50,912 nucleotides of DNA from Bacteriovoracaceae bacterium. Its GTDB lineage: Bacteria; Bdellovibrionota; Bacteriovoracia; Bacteriovoracales; Bacteriovoracaceae. The notes under the pieces were generated by a model. The model saw only the letters and a program-made list of their open reading frames with translations. It was not told the DNA's origin and ran no database searches. The stretch covers positions 1 to 50,912 of the forward strand of contig CANEUH010000027.1 of NCBI GenBank assembly GCA_947441615.1. Reading direction: 5' to 3'. Positions 26,834-36,010 of this stretch are shown here, in pieces (position 1 is the stretch's first letter; the number at the start of each line of letters is the position of its first letter). The translations under genes and the position numbers were made by a program.

Positions 26834-28420
26834 CTATTCTAAACCTAGAAATTGATCGTAAGTACATTCCTCATCTCTTAGACCTCTATCTTCAATAGAT
26901 ATGACCCTGTTGGCGATCGTTTGAATAAATTCATGGTCATGAGAAGTAAACATAAGAGTCCCTTTAAAATCAATTAGACCTTCGTTTACAGCTGTAATTG
27001 TTTCTAGGTCAAGATGGTTGGTAGGATTATCCATCACTAAAACATTCGAGCCAGAAAGCATCATTTTTGAAAGCATACAGCGAACTTTTTCTCCCCCTGA
27101 AAGGACATTACATTTTTTTAATGCCTCTTCACCGGAGAAAAGCATACGCCCCAAAAACCCCCTTAAAAAGGTCTCTGTCTGATCTTTTGAATACTGCCTA
27201 AGCCAGTTAATAAGATCAAGTTTCGCATCTTTAAAAAACTCTGAGTTATCATTCGGTAAATAGGCCCTAGAGGTTGTGATTCCCCACTCGAATTTACCTG
27301 AATCAGGTTTAAGCTCTCCCATGATAACTTTAAATAAAGCAGTCGTTACGACTTCAGACTTTGCAAGAAAAACCGTCTTCTGACCTTTTTTGATCGTAAA
27401 TGAAATATTATCCAATATTTTTTCACCCTCAATGATGACCGTGAGGTTATCAACTTTGAGTAATTGATCTCCGGCCTCTCTATCTGGCTTAAAACCTACG
27501 TAAGGATATCTTCTAGATGAAGGTTGAATGTCTTCAAGAGTGAGTTTATCTAATAATTTTTTTCTCGACGTCGCTTGTTTTGATTTTGAGGCATTGGCAG
27601 AAAATCGTTGAATGAATTCTTTTAACTCTTTCATTTTATCTTCTGTTTTCTTGTTAATATCTGAAAGCATACGCTGGGCCAATTGACTCGACTTGTACCA
27701 AAAATCATAGTTCCCGACGTAGAGCTTAATTTTTGAAAAATCAATATCGCAAATATGAGTACAGACTTTATTTAAAAAGTGACGATCATGGGAAACAACT
27801 AAGACTGTTGTGTCAGTTTGATCCATAATAAAATTTTCTAGCCACTGAATTGCCTTGAGGTCTAAATCATTTGTTGGTTCATCTAGGAGAAGAATCTCGG
27901 GTTTACCAAAAAGTGCCTGGGCGAGAAGGACTTTAACCTTTTCACCACCAGTTAATTCTTTCATCTTTTTATTATGCAAATCCTCTTTTATTCCTAATCC
28001 AGCAAGTAGACTCGAAGCATTTGCTTCGGCCTCCCAGCCATTCATTTCAGAAAATAGAGATTCTAACTCTGCTGCTCGTTCACCATCCTTGTCAGAAAAA
28101 TCTTCCTTGGCATAAATGGCCTCTTTCTCTTTCATGATCTCAACCAGTCGAGAGTGACCCAAAATAACTGTCGTAAGGACTTCTTCTTCATCAAAAGCAA
28201 AGTGATTTTGCTTTAGGACCGCCATCCTCTCGCCTGGGGACATTTCAACTCGACCGGCAGTGGGGGAAATTTCACCAGACAAGATCTTTAAGAAAGTGGA
28301 CTTACCGGCGCCATTGGCACCTATGATGCCGTAACAATTTCCTGGAATGAACTTGAGATTTACATCATCAAATAACGTCCGACCGCCAAACTGTAAACGT
28401 AAGTCATGTGTAGCAAGCAT
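26834..28420 (-). CDS. ABC-F ATPase, YbiT/YkpA type, with degenerate second site
   Basis: 528 residues, two ABC domains and no membrane part, so a ribosome-associated ABC-F translation factor is expected. NBD1 is intact (G-A-N-G-A-G-K-S-T, L-T-G-G-E-K, L-L-D-E-P-T-N-D-L-D). NBD2 keeps L-S-G-G-E-K but has F-L-A-K-S-E-V-V-T-T instead of a Walker A, and M-D-N-P-T-N-H-L-D where the catalytic Glu should be, so it should hydrolyse at one site only. The P-site-tRNA-interaction linker lies at about 240-310. A weak hairpin (AATAGCC/GGCCTTATT) starting in the stop codon may act as terminator. Confidence 0.88.
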   Translation of the reverse strand: MLATHDLRLQFGGRTLFDDVNLKFIPGNCYGIIGANGAGKSTFLKILSGEISPTAGRVEMSPGERMAVLKQNHFAFDEEEVLTTVILGHSRLVEIMKEKEAIYAKEDFSDKDGERAAELESLFSEMNGWEAEANASSLLAGLGIKEDLHNKKMKELTGGEKVKVLLAQALFGKPEILLLDEPTNDLDLKAIQWLENFIMDQTDTTVLVVSHDRHFLNKVCTHICDIDFSKIKLYVGNYDFWYKSSQLAQRMLSDINKKTEDKMKELKEFIQRFSANASKSKQATSRKKLLDKLTLEDIQPSSRRYPYVGFKPDREAGDQLLKVDNLTVIIEGEKILDNISFTIKKGQKTVFLAKSEVVTTALFKVIMGELKPDSGKFEWGITTSRAYLPNDNSEFFKDAKLDLINWLRQYSKDQTETFLRGFLGRMLFSGEEALKKCNVLSGGEKVRCMLSKMMLSGSNVLVMDNPTNHLDLETITAVNEGLIDFKGTLMFTSHDHEFIQTIANRVISIEDRGLRDEECTYDQFLGLE

Positions 28421-28505
28421 AGGGTATCCTTGGGGCTAAAGCTTTTCCCATCCATACCACAAGGCCAGGCAATTTTAAAACATGGAAATGTAAAAGATTA
28501 CGCGA

Positions 28506-29084
28506 CTACTCTCTTTGAGATGACTCAAGATACTCTTCGTACTGATCCCTGATTGCTTCATAATGGGTCCCAAGAATTTCTTTTAGCCTTTCTTGATGTT
28601 TTTGATCGAGTTGAGTGATTAGCTTATCGACCTCTAACTCCGCCTCGTTACTGGTTTTGAGGTCTTTATCGCTCATGAGATTATCAAGCATCGATTGGTA
28701 ATTCTGCTGCTCTTCCAAATAAGATTTATGAATAGTATCTCCTTCAACAGGCTCTAATCGATTCAGCACAGATTTAAGTTCTGAATTCCAACCTTCTTCG
28801 ATTTCACTTATTTGGATTTCTTCAGCACCATCAAGATTTTCTTCGTTATCAGTGGCCTCTTCAGAGTCTTCTTCTTTAGAAGTTGCGGATTCCTGTAAAT
28901 CTGAAACAACCTCATCACTTTCAGGCAACAACTTGGGCTTGTCCACCGTTAGGATTCTCTCGGCACGGTCCGGAGCACTTTGCTTTATGACCAGTGTATC
29001 AGCATTGGAGTCTGAAACAGTTGGTTCTTGGTTAAGGTAGTAAATGGCAGAAAAGAACAGAATAGTTAATGAAAGTATTCTCAT
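28506..29084 (-). CDS. Small exported/anchored acidic coiled-coil protein
   Basis: 192 residues. N-terminal hydrophobic segment (L-S-L-T-I-L-F-F-S-A-I-Y-Y-L) serves as signal or anchor. A strongly acidic stretch follows (about 60-95, many Glu/Asp), then a helical part with coiled-coil character and E-L-E-V-D-K-L-I-T-Q-L. Family not recognised. The promoter is textbook: TTGAAA, 16 bases, TATAAT, 6 bases, ATG; AGGA touching the ATG is too close to be a Shine-Dalgarno, so the message should be leaderless. Confidence 0.65.
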   Translation of the reverse strand: MRILSLTILFFSAIYYLNQEPTVSDSNADTLVIKQSAPDRAERILTVDKPKLLPESDEVVSDLQESATSKEEDSEEATDNEENLDGAEEIQISEIEEGWNSELKSVLNRLEPVEGDTIHKSYLEEQQNYQSMLDNLMSDKDLKTSNEAELEVDKLITQLDQKHQERLKEILGTHYEAIRDQYEEYLESSQRE

Positions 29085-29090
29085 TCCTAA

Positions 29091-29118
29091 ATTATAGGCC
29101 TCTAAAAACCACTTTCAA
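29091..29118 (-). promoter_or_regulatory. Leaderless promoter of the 28506-29084 gene
   Basis: Minus strand: -35 TTGAAA (29118-29113), 16-base spacer, perfect -10 TATAAT (29096-29091), then 6 bases to the ATG (29084). Expected transcript start is the A of ATG. Confidence 0.7.
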
Positions 29119-29154
29119 TAATGGGTCACGAATGCCGAGAGGTAAATAATTCCA

Positions 29155-31092
29155 TTAAGAATTGGCCAGTTTTGCCTCAAGAGATGCCCATTCCTCATAG
29201 AGACCTTCAAGTTTGAGCTCAGATTTTGTTAAATCTGATTGCCATTTCTCTAATTTATCTTTCTTTTCCTTGGTCATGCTTGAGTAATCTGTTTCGCCAA
29301 TCTCTATCTTGAGTTTAGTCACTCTCCCCTCAAGCTTCTCTATTTCTGAGGGTAATTCATCGTAACGATTTTTTTCTTTATTGGATAATTTTTGGATGCC
29401 TGAATTTACGGAAGAAGTATTTATAGGTTGCGGAATCGCTTTCTTTTTTAATTCTTCCTCTAAATGGATCGCTTCCAAAAATAATTCAGCTTGAGAAAAT
29501 CCCGCCTCAAAATTTTCTAGCTTACCATCATGAAGAACCCAACACTTATCAGTTACATTGTTTATAAAAGATCTATCGTGACCCACGATAATTAATGCTC
29601 CTTCGTAGTTTCTAAGTTCTTCTTCCAATATACCAATCGTTTCAAGATCTAAATCGTTGGTTGGCTCATCGAATATCCAGATATCTCTGGCATGCTTCAT
29701 AAACTGGGCAAGTTGAAGTCGATTTTTTTCGCCACCAGAAAAAGTATGGATTGGGCGTTTAACCTCATCAGAACTAAAAAGAAAATTCTCTAAATAACTG
29801 GCCACATGCCGTTTTTCACCGGTATTAGAAATTACATAATCAATCCCCTCACCGATCATTTTCCAAGGAGTTTCATCATCTTTTAATGCTTCCCTTTTCT
29901 GAGAGAAGTAACCCACATCTAGACCGTGAGCTCTTCCAACATTACCGGAGGTCGCTTCTAATTGACCTAGAAGAATTTTAAGAAGTGAACTTTTGCCAAC
30001 TCCATTTCTTCCAAGGAGTGCAATTTTATCCCCTTTCGCAATCGAGAAGGTAAGCTTATCAAAGAGTGTTCTTTCACCAAACTGAAGAGTAAGTTCATCT
30101 GCCGAAAGAAGAACCTTCGTCTTTCTGCCTGAAGACTGCAAGTTAAGGCTGACTGATTTATGGGCCTGGGATTTTAAATCTTGGATCGTCTTGTTGAGGG
30201 ATCCATAATCCTCGATTCTTTTTTTACTCTTAGTTCGTCTCGCTTGAACACCTCTTCTTATCCAGGCGGTCTCTCGTCTTTGCATGTTTGAGAGTTTATC
30301 CAGTTCTTTCTCCCTTCTTTTTTGATCTTCAATTAAAAACTGTAGATAGGCTTCATAAGTTCCAGAGAATGAGCGCAGCTTTCCCTGCTGGATATGAATG
30401 ATACGATCCACAACGTTGTTTAATAAGCTTCTATCGTGAGAAATAATCATGAAGGTTTTTTTACTAGACTGAAGTTCGTCTTCAAAATCCTGAATTGTTT
30501 CAAGATCCAAATGGTTTGTTGGCTCATCCCAAAGAATAAGCTCTTGAGGGGCAGAAAGGCCTAAACTTAAAGCAACCTTTCTCTGCTCACCACCAGAAAG
30601 TGAATCCATCATTCGGTCAATTTTTTCAACGCCGAAGAATTTTAAATAACTTACAAATTGTGCGTGGATCTTATCTTCACCAAGTTTGGTTAATTCCTCA
30701 TAAATACGACTTTGCTCAAGGATAAGTTTATCAAAATTGCCCTCACCCTCACCGAGTGCTTCATTGACTTCATTAAGTCGTTTTTTAAGCTTGCCCATTT
30801 CTGGATGAAATTCAAAAAAATAATCCTCTACATTCCAATCAGAGAGGCTTGGTAATTCTTGAGGAACATAAAAATAAGTAAAATCCCTACTTCTGTCATA
30901 AATAAATGGGGGCACAGTTGTGTCTGGAGTGACAAGGCCCGCAATCACCTTAAATAGAGATGATTTCCCATGTCCATTTAATCCGAGAACACCGATTTTA
31001 TCGCCTTGATTAAGGGTAAAAGTTACGTCTTTAAAAATAACTTTATGGGGATAATGGAGACTTAAATTTTGAAGAGTAAGTAGTGTAGACAT
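29155..31092 (-). CDS. uup: ABC-F ATPase Uup
   Basis: 645 residues. Two complete ABC domains: Walker A G-L-N-G-H-G-K-S-S and G-R-N-G-V-G-K-S-S, signatures L-S-G-G-E-Q and F-S-G-G-E-K, Walker B W-D-E-P-T-N-H-L-D and F-D-E-P-T-N-D-L-D. The C-terminus (about 565-645) is the Uup-type coiled coil that binds nucleic acid and separates it from the other ABC-F in the window. Uup acts at the ribosome and affects precise excision of transposons. TAGAAT ends 6 bases before the ATG with no Shine-Dalgarno. Lies 24 bases downstream of ygiQ. Confidence 0.9.
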   Translation of the reverse strand: MSTLLTLQNLSLHYPHKVIFKDVTFTLNQGDKIGVLGLNGHGKSSLFKVIAGLVTPDTTVPPFIYDRSRDFTYFYVPQELPSLSDWNVEDYFFEFHPEMGKLKKRLNEVNEALGEGEGNFDKLILEQSRIYEELTKLGEDKIHAQFVSYLKFFGVEKIDRMMDSLSGGEQRKVALSLGLSAPQELILWDEPTNHLDLETIQDFEDELQSSKKTFMIISHDRSLLNNVVDRIIHIQQGKLRSFSGTYEAYLQFLIEDQKRREKELDKLSNMQRRETAWIRRGVQARRTKSKKRIEDYGSLNKTIQDLKSQAHKSVSLNLQSSGRKTKVLLSADELTLQFGERTLFDKLTFSIAKGDKIALLGRNGVGKSSLLKILLGQLEATSGNVGRAHGLDVGYFSQKREALKDDETPWKMIGEGIDYVISNTGEKRHVASYLENFLFSSDEVKRPIHTFSGGEKNRLQLAQFMKHARDIWIFDEPTNDLDLETIGILEEELRNYEGALIIVGHDRSFINNVTDKCWVLHDGKLENFEAGFSQAELFLEAIHLEEELKKKAIPQPINTSSVNSGIQKLSNKEKNRYDELPSEIEKLEGRVTKLKIEIGETDYSSMTKEKKDKLEKWQSDLTKSELKLEGLYEEWASLEAKLANS

Positions 31093-31116
31093 GGACGAAT
31101 TCTACACTTATTTGAA

Positions 31117-32955
31117 CTAACCGAACAGCTCTTTCATCGTATCAAACATCTTTACCTTAGAGAGATAATTCTTAATGTAGGTTTTATTTTCAGGTTTGTA
31201 CCAGAAGAAAAACGTACGCTGCTTAGTCTTATCGTCAAGGCTAATAGCTGTTTGTACCTTTTTAAGTGTATAGGGATGATACCCGGAATAATAAATTTCC
31301 GTTGCTACGGTCATGGGTGTCGGCGTGAAATCTTGAACTTGCTCAAGTTTGTAACCCAGAGCTTTCGTTTTGGCAGCTAATTTGGCCATGTCTTCAGGGG
31401 TGCATCCTGGATGTGAAGAAATAAAATAAGGAATAATCTCTTGCTTAATACCTTTTCTACGTGAAATCTCTTCGAATCTTTCTTTAAATTTATGGAAGAA
31501 AGAAAAGCTAGGTTTTCTCATCAGTTTTAAGACTTCGTCTTCAGTGTGTTCTGGGGCCACCTTTAAACGACCTGATACGTGGTGAGTGATGAGTTGCTCA
31601 ACGTAAGCCTCATCCTCTTTAGGGTGAGTTGATCTTGGGTCAAACATCAAATCATACCTTAAACCAGAACTCACAAAAGCTTTCTTAATACCCTTATGGG
31701 CAGAAATTTCTTTATAAATCTCCGTCATTTTCTGCGGATTCGTATCAAGGTTTTTACAAATCTGCGGGAATATACATGAAGGAGCAGCGCATTTGTCGCA
31801 AACATCCTGATCTATACCTTTCATCTGATACATATTTGCCGAAGGACCACCGATGTCTGAAATATAACCCTTAAAATCAGGCATCTTTGCAACTTGATCC
31901 ACTTCTTTCATAATCGATTCTTTAGATCGACTTGCAATCATTTTCCCCTGATGTGCTGAAATCGTACAAAAACTACATCCACCAAAACATCCTCTGTGAG
32001 TATTAATGGAGAATTTGATCATTTCAAAGGCACCAATTGGGCCCCGGTCTTTGTACTTAGGATGAGGAAGTCTTGTATAGGGAAGATCAAAAGATGAATC
32101 AATCTCCTTCTCTGTCATTGTTTGATAGGGAGGATTAATAATTAATATCTTATCTTCAATTCTTTGAGTTAAGCGTTTAGCATATTGCTTATTACTTTCA
32201 ACCTCAACGTGCATGAAGTTTTTGGTGTAAGCAAGTTTATCTTTTAAGCAATCTTCATGTGATGTTAACTCAAAAGTATCCCACTGCTTATTCTTTGGGA
32301 GCTCATCGGCCGAGGACTGTAAAAAAGCAGTTTGAGGAATTGTTTTAAGACTTGAAAACGGCGTCCCCCGAAGAAGATACTTTACGATGTCTCTGATGGG
32401 TTGCTCCCCCATGCCGTACACAAGGAGATCGGCGCTCGACCAAGAAAGAATATTTGGCATCAGCTTATCTTCCCAGAAATCATAATGAGTGACTCGGCGA
32501 AGAGAGGCCTCAATTCCACCGATAATAACAGGAGTATCGGGATAGAGTTTTTTTAAAATTTGAGAATAAACTGAAGTGGCATAATCTGGTCTAAAATCAA
32601 CTGAACCACCAGGGGTGTAGGCATCGTTTGAACGAAGCCTCTTACCCGCTGTATACTTATTCACCATGGAATCCATATTCCCTGATGTCACACCGAAAAA
32701 ATACTTCGGTTTTCCAAATTTTTTAAAATCCCTAAGATCATCACGCCAGTTGGGCTGAGCGATAATCGCAACTTTTAAACCAAGAGACTCAAAAATTCGC
32801 CCCATCACTGCGGCACCAAACGCCGGATGATCAACATAGGCGTCCCCTGTGACAAGGACCACATCAAGCTCGTCCCAGCCGCGCTTTTTTGCCTCTTTTA
32901 AAGTTGTCGGGAGCCACGCTGTAATGGGTAGCTCGTCCGGATTAATTTTATCCAT
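31117..32955 (-). CDS. ygiQ: YgiQ-family radical SAM protein
   Basis: 612 residues, the family's usual length. N-terminal cobalamin-binding-like domain (L-P-I-T-A-W-L-P-T-T, G-D-A-Y-V-D-H-P-A-F-G), then the radical-SAM cluster C-x3-C-x2-C at C323/C327/C330 (R-G-C-F-G-G-C-S-F-C), and Y-I-S-D-I-G-G-P-S-A-N-M-Y with extra Cys downstream that may hold an auxiliary cluster (C-D-K-C, C-I-F-P-Q-I-C). The substrate of YgiQ is unknown. Promoter TTGTCA-17-TAAAAA ends 5 bases before the ATG. Confidence 0.92.
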   Translation of the reverse strand: MDKINPDELPITAWLPTTLKEAKKRGWDELDVVLVTGDAYVDHPAFGAAVMGRIFESLGLKVAIIAQPNWRDDLRDFKKFGKPKYFFGVTSGNMDSMVNKYTAGKRLRSNDAYTPGGSVDFRPDYATSVYSQILKKLYPDTPVIIGGIEASLRRVTHYDFWEDKLMPNILSWSSADLLVYGMGEQPIRDIVKYLLRGTPFSSLKTIPQTAFLQSSADELPKNKQWDTFELTSHEDCLKDKLAYTKNFMHVEVESNKQYAKRLTQRIEDKILIINPPYQTMTEKEIDSSFDLPYTRLPHPKYKDRGPIGAFEMIKFSINTHRGCFGGCSFCTISAHQGKMIASRSKESIMKEVDQVAKMPDFKGYISDIGGPSANMYQMKGIDQDVCDKCAAPSCIFPQICKNLDTNPQKMTEIYKEISAHKGIKKAFVSSGLRYDLMFDPRSTHPKEDEAYVEQLITHHVSGRLKVAPEHTEDEVLKLMRKPSFSFFHKFKERFEEISRRKGIKQEIIPYFISSHPGCTPEDMAKLAAKTKALGYKLEQVQDFTPTPMTVATEIYYSGYHPYTLKKVQTAISLDDKTKQRTFFFWYKPENKTYIKNYLSKVKMFDTMKELFG

Positions 32956-32960
32956 GAGGC

Positions 32961-32989
32961 TTTTTACAGGTAAGAATGAGATCTGACAA
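32961..32989 (-). promoter_or_regulatory. Leaderless promoter of ygiQ
   Basis: Minus strand: -35 TTGTCA (32989-32984), 17-base spacer, -10 TAAAAA (32966-32961), 5 bases, ATG (32955). No Shine-Dalgarno fits between them. Confidence 0.6.
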
Positions 32990-33025
32990 AATCTATTGAA
33001 GAAATTACAGACCTAAAAAAGCGGG

Positions 33026-34333
33026 CTAACTTTTAGACTTGTCTAAACTCTTCTCAAGGCATTCTAAAAGGTTAGATAAACTTGGATACTTATTTTGTTT
33101 TATCTGATTTCTCATGACTTCCAAGGCCGGTGTATCCATATCTAGCAAAATACAGAAAGCGAGATCTTGAGCGACAATCAATACCTTAGACAAGGGTAGA
33201 AGCTGACTTGATTTTTCATTAGGAAGTCCAATGCCCGTAAAGCTCCCATGGTGCTGAGTTATGATGTTTGCCACATCTTGGGGAGCATTCTTATATTTTG
33301 AGATCAGATCCGCAGCCTTGATTGCGTGAACCAACACAGTCTTTTGATCCACTTCCTGAAGAGTTGAAACTTCATCTGCAGACCTAAAGAAATGGAGCTT
33401 TTGATTTTTTAAATGCATATCGCAGAAGAATGAGGCAAAAACGAACTTATTCACTTGATCGCTCGGATTCTCCATTCCCATGTCATTAATGAGCTGACAG
33501 CCTATGTAGTTGGTTAAGTTAATGAGTTTAAATTGGAAGGCGAGTTTTTTATCATCCTTAAGATGGGTCAGGAATTCAGAGAATTCATTTTTGTCTTTTG
33601 AGATGATCGAAACTAACGACTCTATTGCGGAGTCGCAAACCTCAATAACTCTTCCTGTGATACCAAGACTTTGTATAATATCTCTTGTCGTTTCAAAGAC
33701 TTCTCCAAAAGCGTCAAGCCTAAACGTAACAGAAGAGTATTGCCTATCAAGTTTATTAATCATGTTGTTAATAAGCATCATAGAAAAATCTCTATTAAAC
33801 TTCTTTTCACAATATAAGTCAGAAATACCTTTCTCAATTAAAGCATCAATTTGTCCCTTATTTATTTCTTCATGCGCAGGGAACCTTTTTACAAATCTCT
33901 CAGAAGATAATTTGATATAAAGATCAAATGGTACTGAATTAAAATGAACTAAGGTTGTAATAGGAATTGTCGTCCAATCAGATTGAGCTAGATTTCCCTG
34001 CCCACAGATAACTTTCATTTGCTCAAAGAACTCACTCACGGCCAAACGTGAAAAACTTTTGGAGTTCTCGGTAAAATTATGATCATGACCAAGAACTAAT
34101 ACATTTTTAATTGAATTCTTAAAAGAAATGATAAAATCTCTAATTTTTGTACTATTTGTTAAATCATCTGGAAAATCAACAATAAGAAGATCTATCGTTT
34201 GAACGACCTCAAACATATTTCTTAGCTCATCAAATGATTGGTGGATAACTGGTTGATGACCAGCAATTTCCCTGCACTCTAAATTAACAAGTTCACGAAA
34301 ATCAGGATCCGTCGTATAAGCAAAAATTTGCAT
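33026..34333 (-). CDS. Degenerate HD-GYP-like regulator with N-terminal receiver-like domain
   Basis: 435 residues. Residues 1-120 resemble a receiver fold (I-D-L-L-I-V-D-F-P-D-D strand) without clear phospho-acceptor geometry. The C-terminal part has the helical HD/HDOD look, and at H361-H362 the sequence reads H-H-G-S-F-T-G-I-G-L-P where active HD-GYP phosphodiesterases have H-H-E-x2-D-G-x-G-Y-P, while the upstream HD pair is replaced by F-C-D-M-H-L. It is therefore probably not an active c-di-GMP phosphodiesterase, possibly a c-di-GMP or protein-binding relative. Only a weak GAGAGA Shine-Dalgarno. Confidence 0.65.
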   Translation of the reverse strand: MQIFAYTTDPDFRELVNLECREIAGHQPVIHQSFDELRNMFEVVQTIDLLIVDFPDDLTNSTKIRDFIISFKNSIKNVLVLGHDHNFTENSKSFSRLAVSEFFEQMKVICGQGNLAQSDWTTIPITTLVHFNSVPFDLYIKLSSERFVKRFPAHEEINKGQIDALIEKGISDLYCEKKFNRDFSMMLINNMINKLDRQYSSVTFRLDAFGEVFETTRDIIQSLGITGRVIEVCDSAIESLVSIISKDKNEFSEFLTHLKDDKKLAFQFKLINLTNYIGCQLINDMGMENPSDQVNKFVFASFFCDMHLKNQKLHFFRSADEVSTLQEVDQKTVLVHAIKAADLISKYKNAPQDVANIITQHHGSFTGIGLPNEKSSQLLPLSKVLIVAQDLAFCILLDMDTPALEVMRNQIKQNKYPSLSNLLECLEKSLDKSKS

Positions 34334-34405
34334 TTGAATTAATCTCTCTCAGGACTTAACTCATTTTCGGAATAATGGGGAAATAAAATTAATTGAAAAT
34401 GAAAG

Positions 34406-34978
34406 TTATCTAAACTTTTCATCGAGTATGAAGTTTTGTGGAACTTTGCCCTCAATTCCCTCATAAAAATGCATGATTTTCTTCATATCATCTTCAAAAT
34501 TGGTGGGATAGATGACTAAACCGATTCCTGCCTCTTTTTTAGAAAAATCTGCATAACCGAGGACAATTGGAATATTGGCTTTCTGAGCAATATAGTAAAA
34601 TCCCGTTTTCCAATTTGGATTTGGGGATCTAGTCCCTTCGGGTGCAATCATTAAAACTAATTCAGAGTAGTCCTTAAAAAGGTCGGCCATCGCGTCGGTT
34701 GTACTTATTCCGCCATTTTCTTTAACTTTTTTTCGATCTATCCCAATTGCTCCGGCCGGTACCAAAATTAAATTTAATGGAAATTTAAGCCATTCTTGTT
34801 TGATAACAAACTTAGCATTTCTTTTCATTAAAAGGGAAAGGGCCATGGCCGGGATAAAGTCATAATTAGAAGTGTGAGGTGCACCTATAAAAATAAAAGA
34901 TCGAAGATCATCAGGCAAATTAGATTTAAAGGTCCATCCTGAGGCTTTAAAAAGGGCAGTACAAATTGTTTTAAGCAT
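34406..34978 (-). CDS. 1-acylglycerol-3-phosphate acyltransferase-like (PlsC family)
   Basis: 190 residues. H-T-S-N-Y-D is the catalytic H-x4-D box (about residue 37) and A-P-E-G-T-R-S the acceptor site. Short relatives of this size with I-G-A-P-H-T-S-N-Y-D are common in Gram-negatives and probably acylate lysophospholipids. The start overlaps the end of the GIY-YIG gene by 8 bases. Confidence 0.87.
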   Translation of the reverse strand: MLKTICTALFKASGWTFKSNLPDDLRSFIFIGAPHTSNYDFIPAMALSLLMKRNAKFVIKQEWLKFPLNLILVPAGAIGIDRKKVKENGGISTTDAMADLFKDYSELVLMIAPEGTRSPNPNWKTGFYYIAQKANIPIVLGYADFSKKEAGIGLVIYPTNFEDDMKKIMHFYEGIEGKVPQNFILDEKFR

Positions 34979-35243
34979 TAGAAGATCTCTTTGATAAAAT
35001 GAGCTTTAATTTCTGAGTCCTGGTTAGTGTTTTGATATAATACTCAAATTTAGAAGCAAGAGAGCGATTTTGAAATTTTTTCTTATAGACAATTTCAACA
35101 GGTGCACCTGTATTAAAGAACTTGGCCCCTTTTTTAGAGTTCATATGTTCTGAAAACCTTCGTTCAAGATCCGTAGTTATCCCAGTGTAAAAATAACCTT
35201 TATCATTCTCGATGATATAAACAAACCAAGGACTCTCTTTCAT
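34971..35243 (-). CDS. GIY-YIG nuclease-domain protein (YhbQ/UPF0213 type)
   Basis: 90 residues, a single GIY-YIG domain: F-V-Y-I ... F-Y-T-G-I-T-T-D-L-E-R-R-F with the conserved Arg, then H-N-S/K-K-G-A-K-F. Members of this stand-alone family have been linked to DNA repair but lack a known biological target. Divergent from arfB with only 6 bases between the two start codons as drawn, so each promoter must lie inside or across the other gene's 5' end. Confidence 0.87.
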   Translation of the reverse strand: MKESPWFVYIIENDKGYFYTGITTDLERRFSEHMNSKKGAKFFNTGAPVEIVYKKKFQNRSLASKFEYYIKTLTRTQKLKLILSKRSSNA

Positions 35244-35249
35244 GGTAAT

Positions 35250-35663
35250 ATGATAGCAACTATGGATAGGATTAAAATACCTTTTTCTGAATTTACATTC
35301 TCATTTGCCAGAAGCTCTGGAGCTGGGGGGCAAAACATTAATAAAGTTAATTCTAAAGTAACATTGAATTGGAAAATTGATCAAACGACATCCTGCTCCT
35401 ACTCAGTCATAGAGCGATTTAAAAACAAATATGGTCAGTTTATTTTAGACAATGGCGAAGTCCAAATTGTGAGTCAGTTAAATAGGTCTCAAAAGGCCAA
35501 CATGGATGATTGCATAGAAAAGCTTCATCGTATGGTCAATGATGTTAGACTTCCCCCTAAAATTAGAAAGAAAACGAAACCAAAAAGAAGTGCCGTCCTA
35601 GAACGACTCTCCTCAAAGAAAAAAGATTCTGAAAAAAAAAGACTACGAAAAAAAGATTTTTAA
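35250..35663 (+). CDS. arfB: ArfB/YaeJ-type ribosome-rescue peptidyl-tRNA hydrolase
   Basis: 137 residues. S-S-G-A-G-G-Q-N-I-N-K with the catalytic GGQ at 26-28, as in class I release factors but with no codon-recognition domain. The basic C-terminal tail (K-K-K-D-S-E-K-K-R-L-R-K-K-D-F) is the part that enters the empty mRNA channel of stalled ribosomes. The start could be the first ATG or the ATG four codons later (35262), which gives the usual M-D-R-I-K-I-P. Neither has a Shine-Dalgarno. Stop overlaps the convergent zinc-ribbon gene. Confidence 0.9.
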   Translation: MIATMDRIKIPFSEFTFSFARSSGAGGQNINKVNSKVTLNWKIDQTTSCSYSVIERFKNKYGQFILDNGEVQIVSQLNRSQKANMDDCIEKLHRMVNDVRLPPKIRKKTKPKRSAVLERLSSKKKDSEKKRLRKKDF

Positions 35664-36001
35664 TAGACTAAACCACAGTCTGGACATTCGTTTGTCGACG
35701 GTGAAAATTTAGCTCCACAGGCCTGGCAAATGACTTCTGAAGAACTCGTGTCAAAGACAGCTGAAAGATGATCAAAATTAGGTTCATGACCTAGTACATG
35801 TTTCATATAGTCATTTTTAAAGTGCTCTAAAAGTAATTCCTGATCACTCGATTTACCCCACACTTCAACAGTCACTTTGCAACCAGTGGTACAGGTTTCA
35901 CCATTGGTTTTAAGTTCAATAAAAACACCTGCATTTTTTAGCTTTTGCTGGTGATTTTTTGCTTCTTGTAAATCCATGACCCCGAGAAATAATTCTTCCA
36001 T
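35660..36001 (-). CDS. Small protein with C-terminal zinc ribbon
   Basis: 113 residues. C-terminal C92-x2-C95 ... C106-x2-C109 (C-Q-A-C-G, C-P-D-C-G) forms a zinc ribbon. The first part is alpha/beta with a separate C37/C41 pair in an E-T-C-T-T-G-C context. Family not recognised. AAGGAT Shine-Dalgarno. Last gene of the response regulator-ArsC-M32 operon, 9 bases after the peptidase stop. Confidence 0.7.
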   Translation of the reverse strand: MEELFLGVMDLQEAKNHQQKLKNAGVFIELKTNGETCTTGCKVTVEVWGKSSDQELLLEHFKNDYMKHVLGHEPNFDHLSAVFDTSSSEVICQACGAKFSPSTNECPDCGLVY

Positions 36002-36010
36002 AACTTATCC

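Noticed and set aside
33510..33920. Plus-strand frame of 136 codons
   Set aside because: Antisense to the HD-GYP-like gene; no Shine-Dalgarno or recognisable domain.
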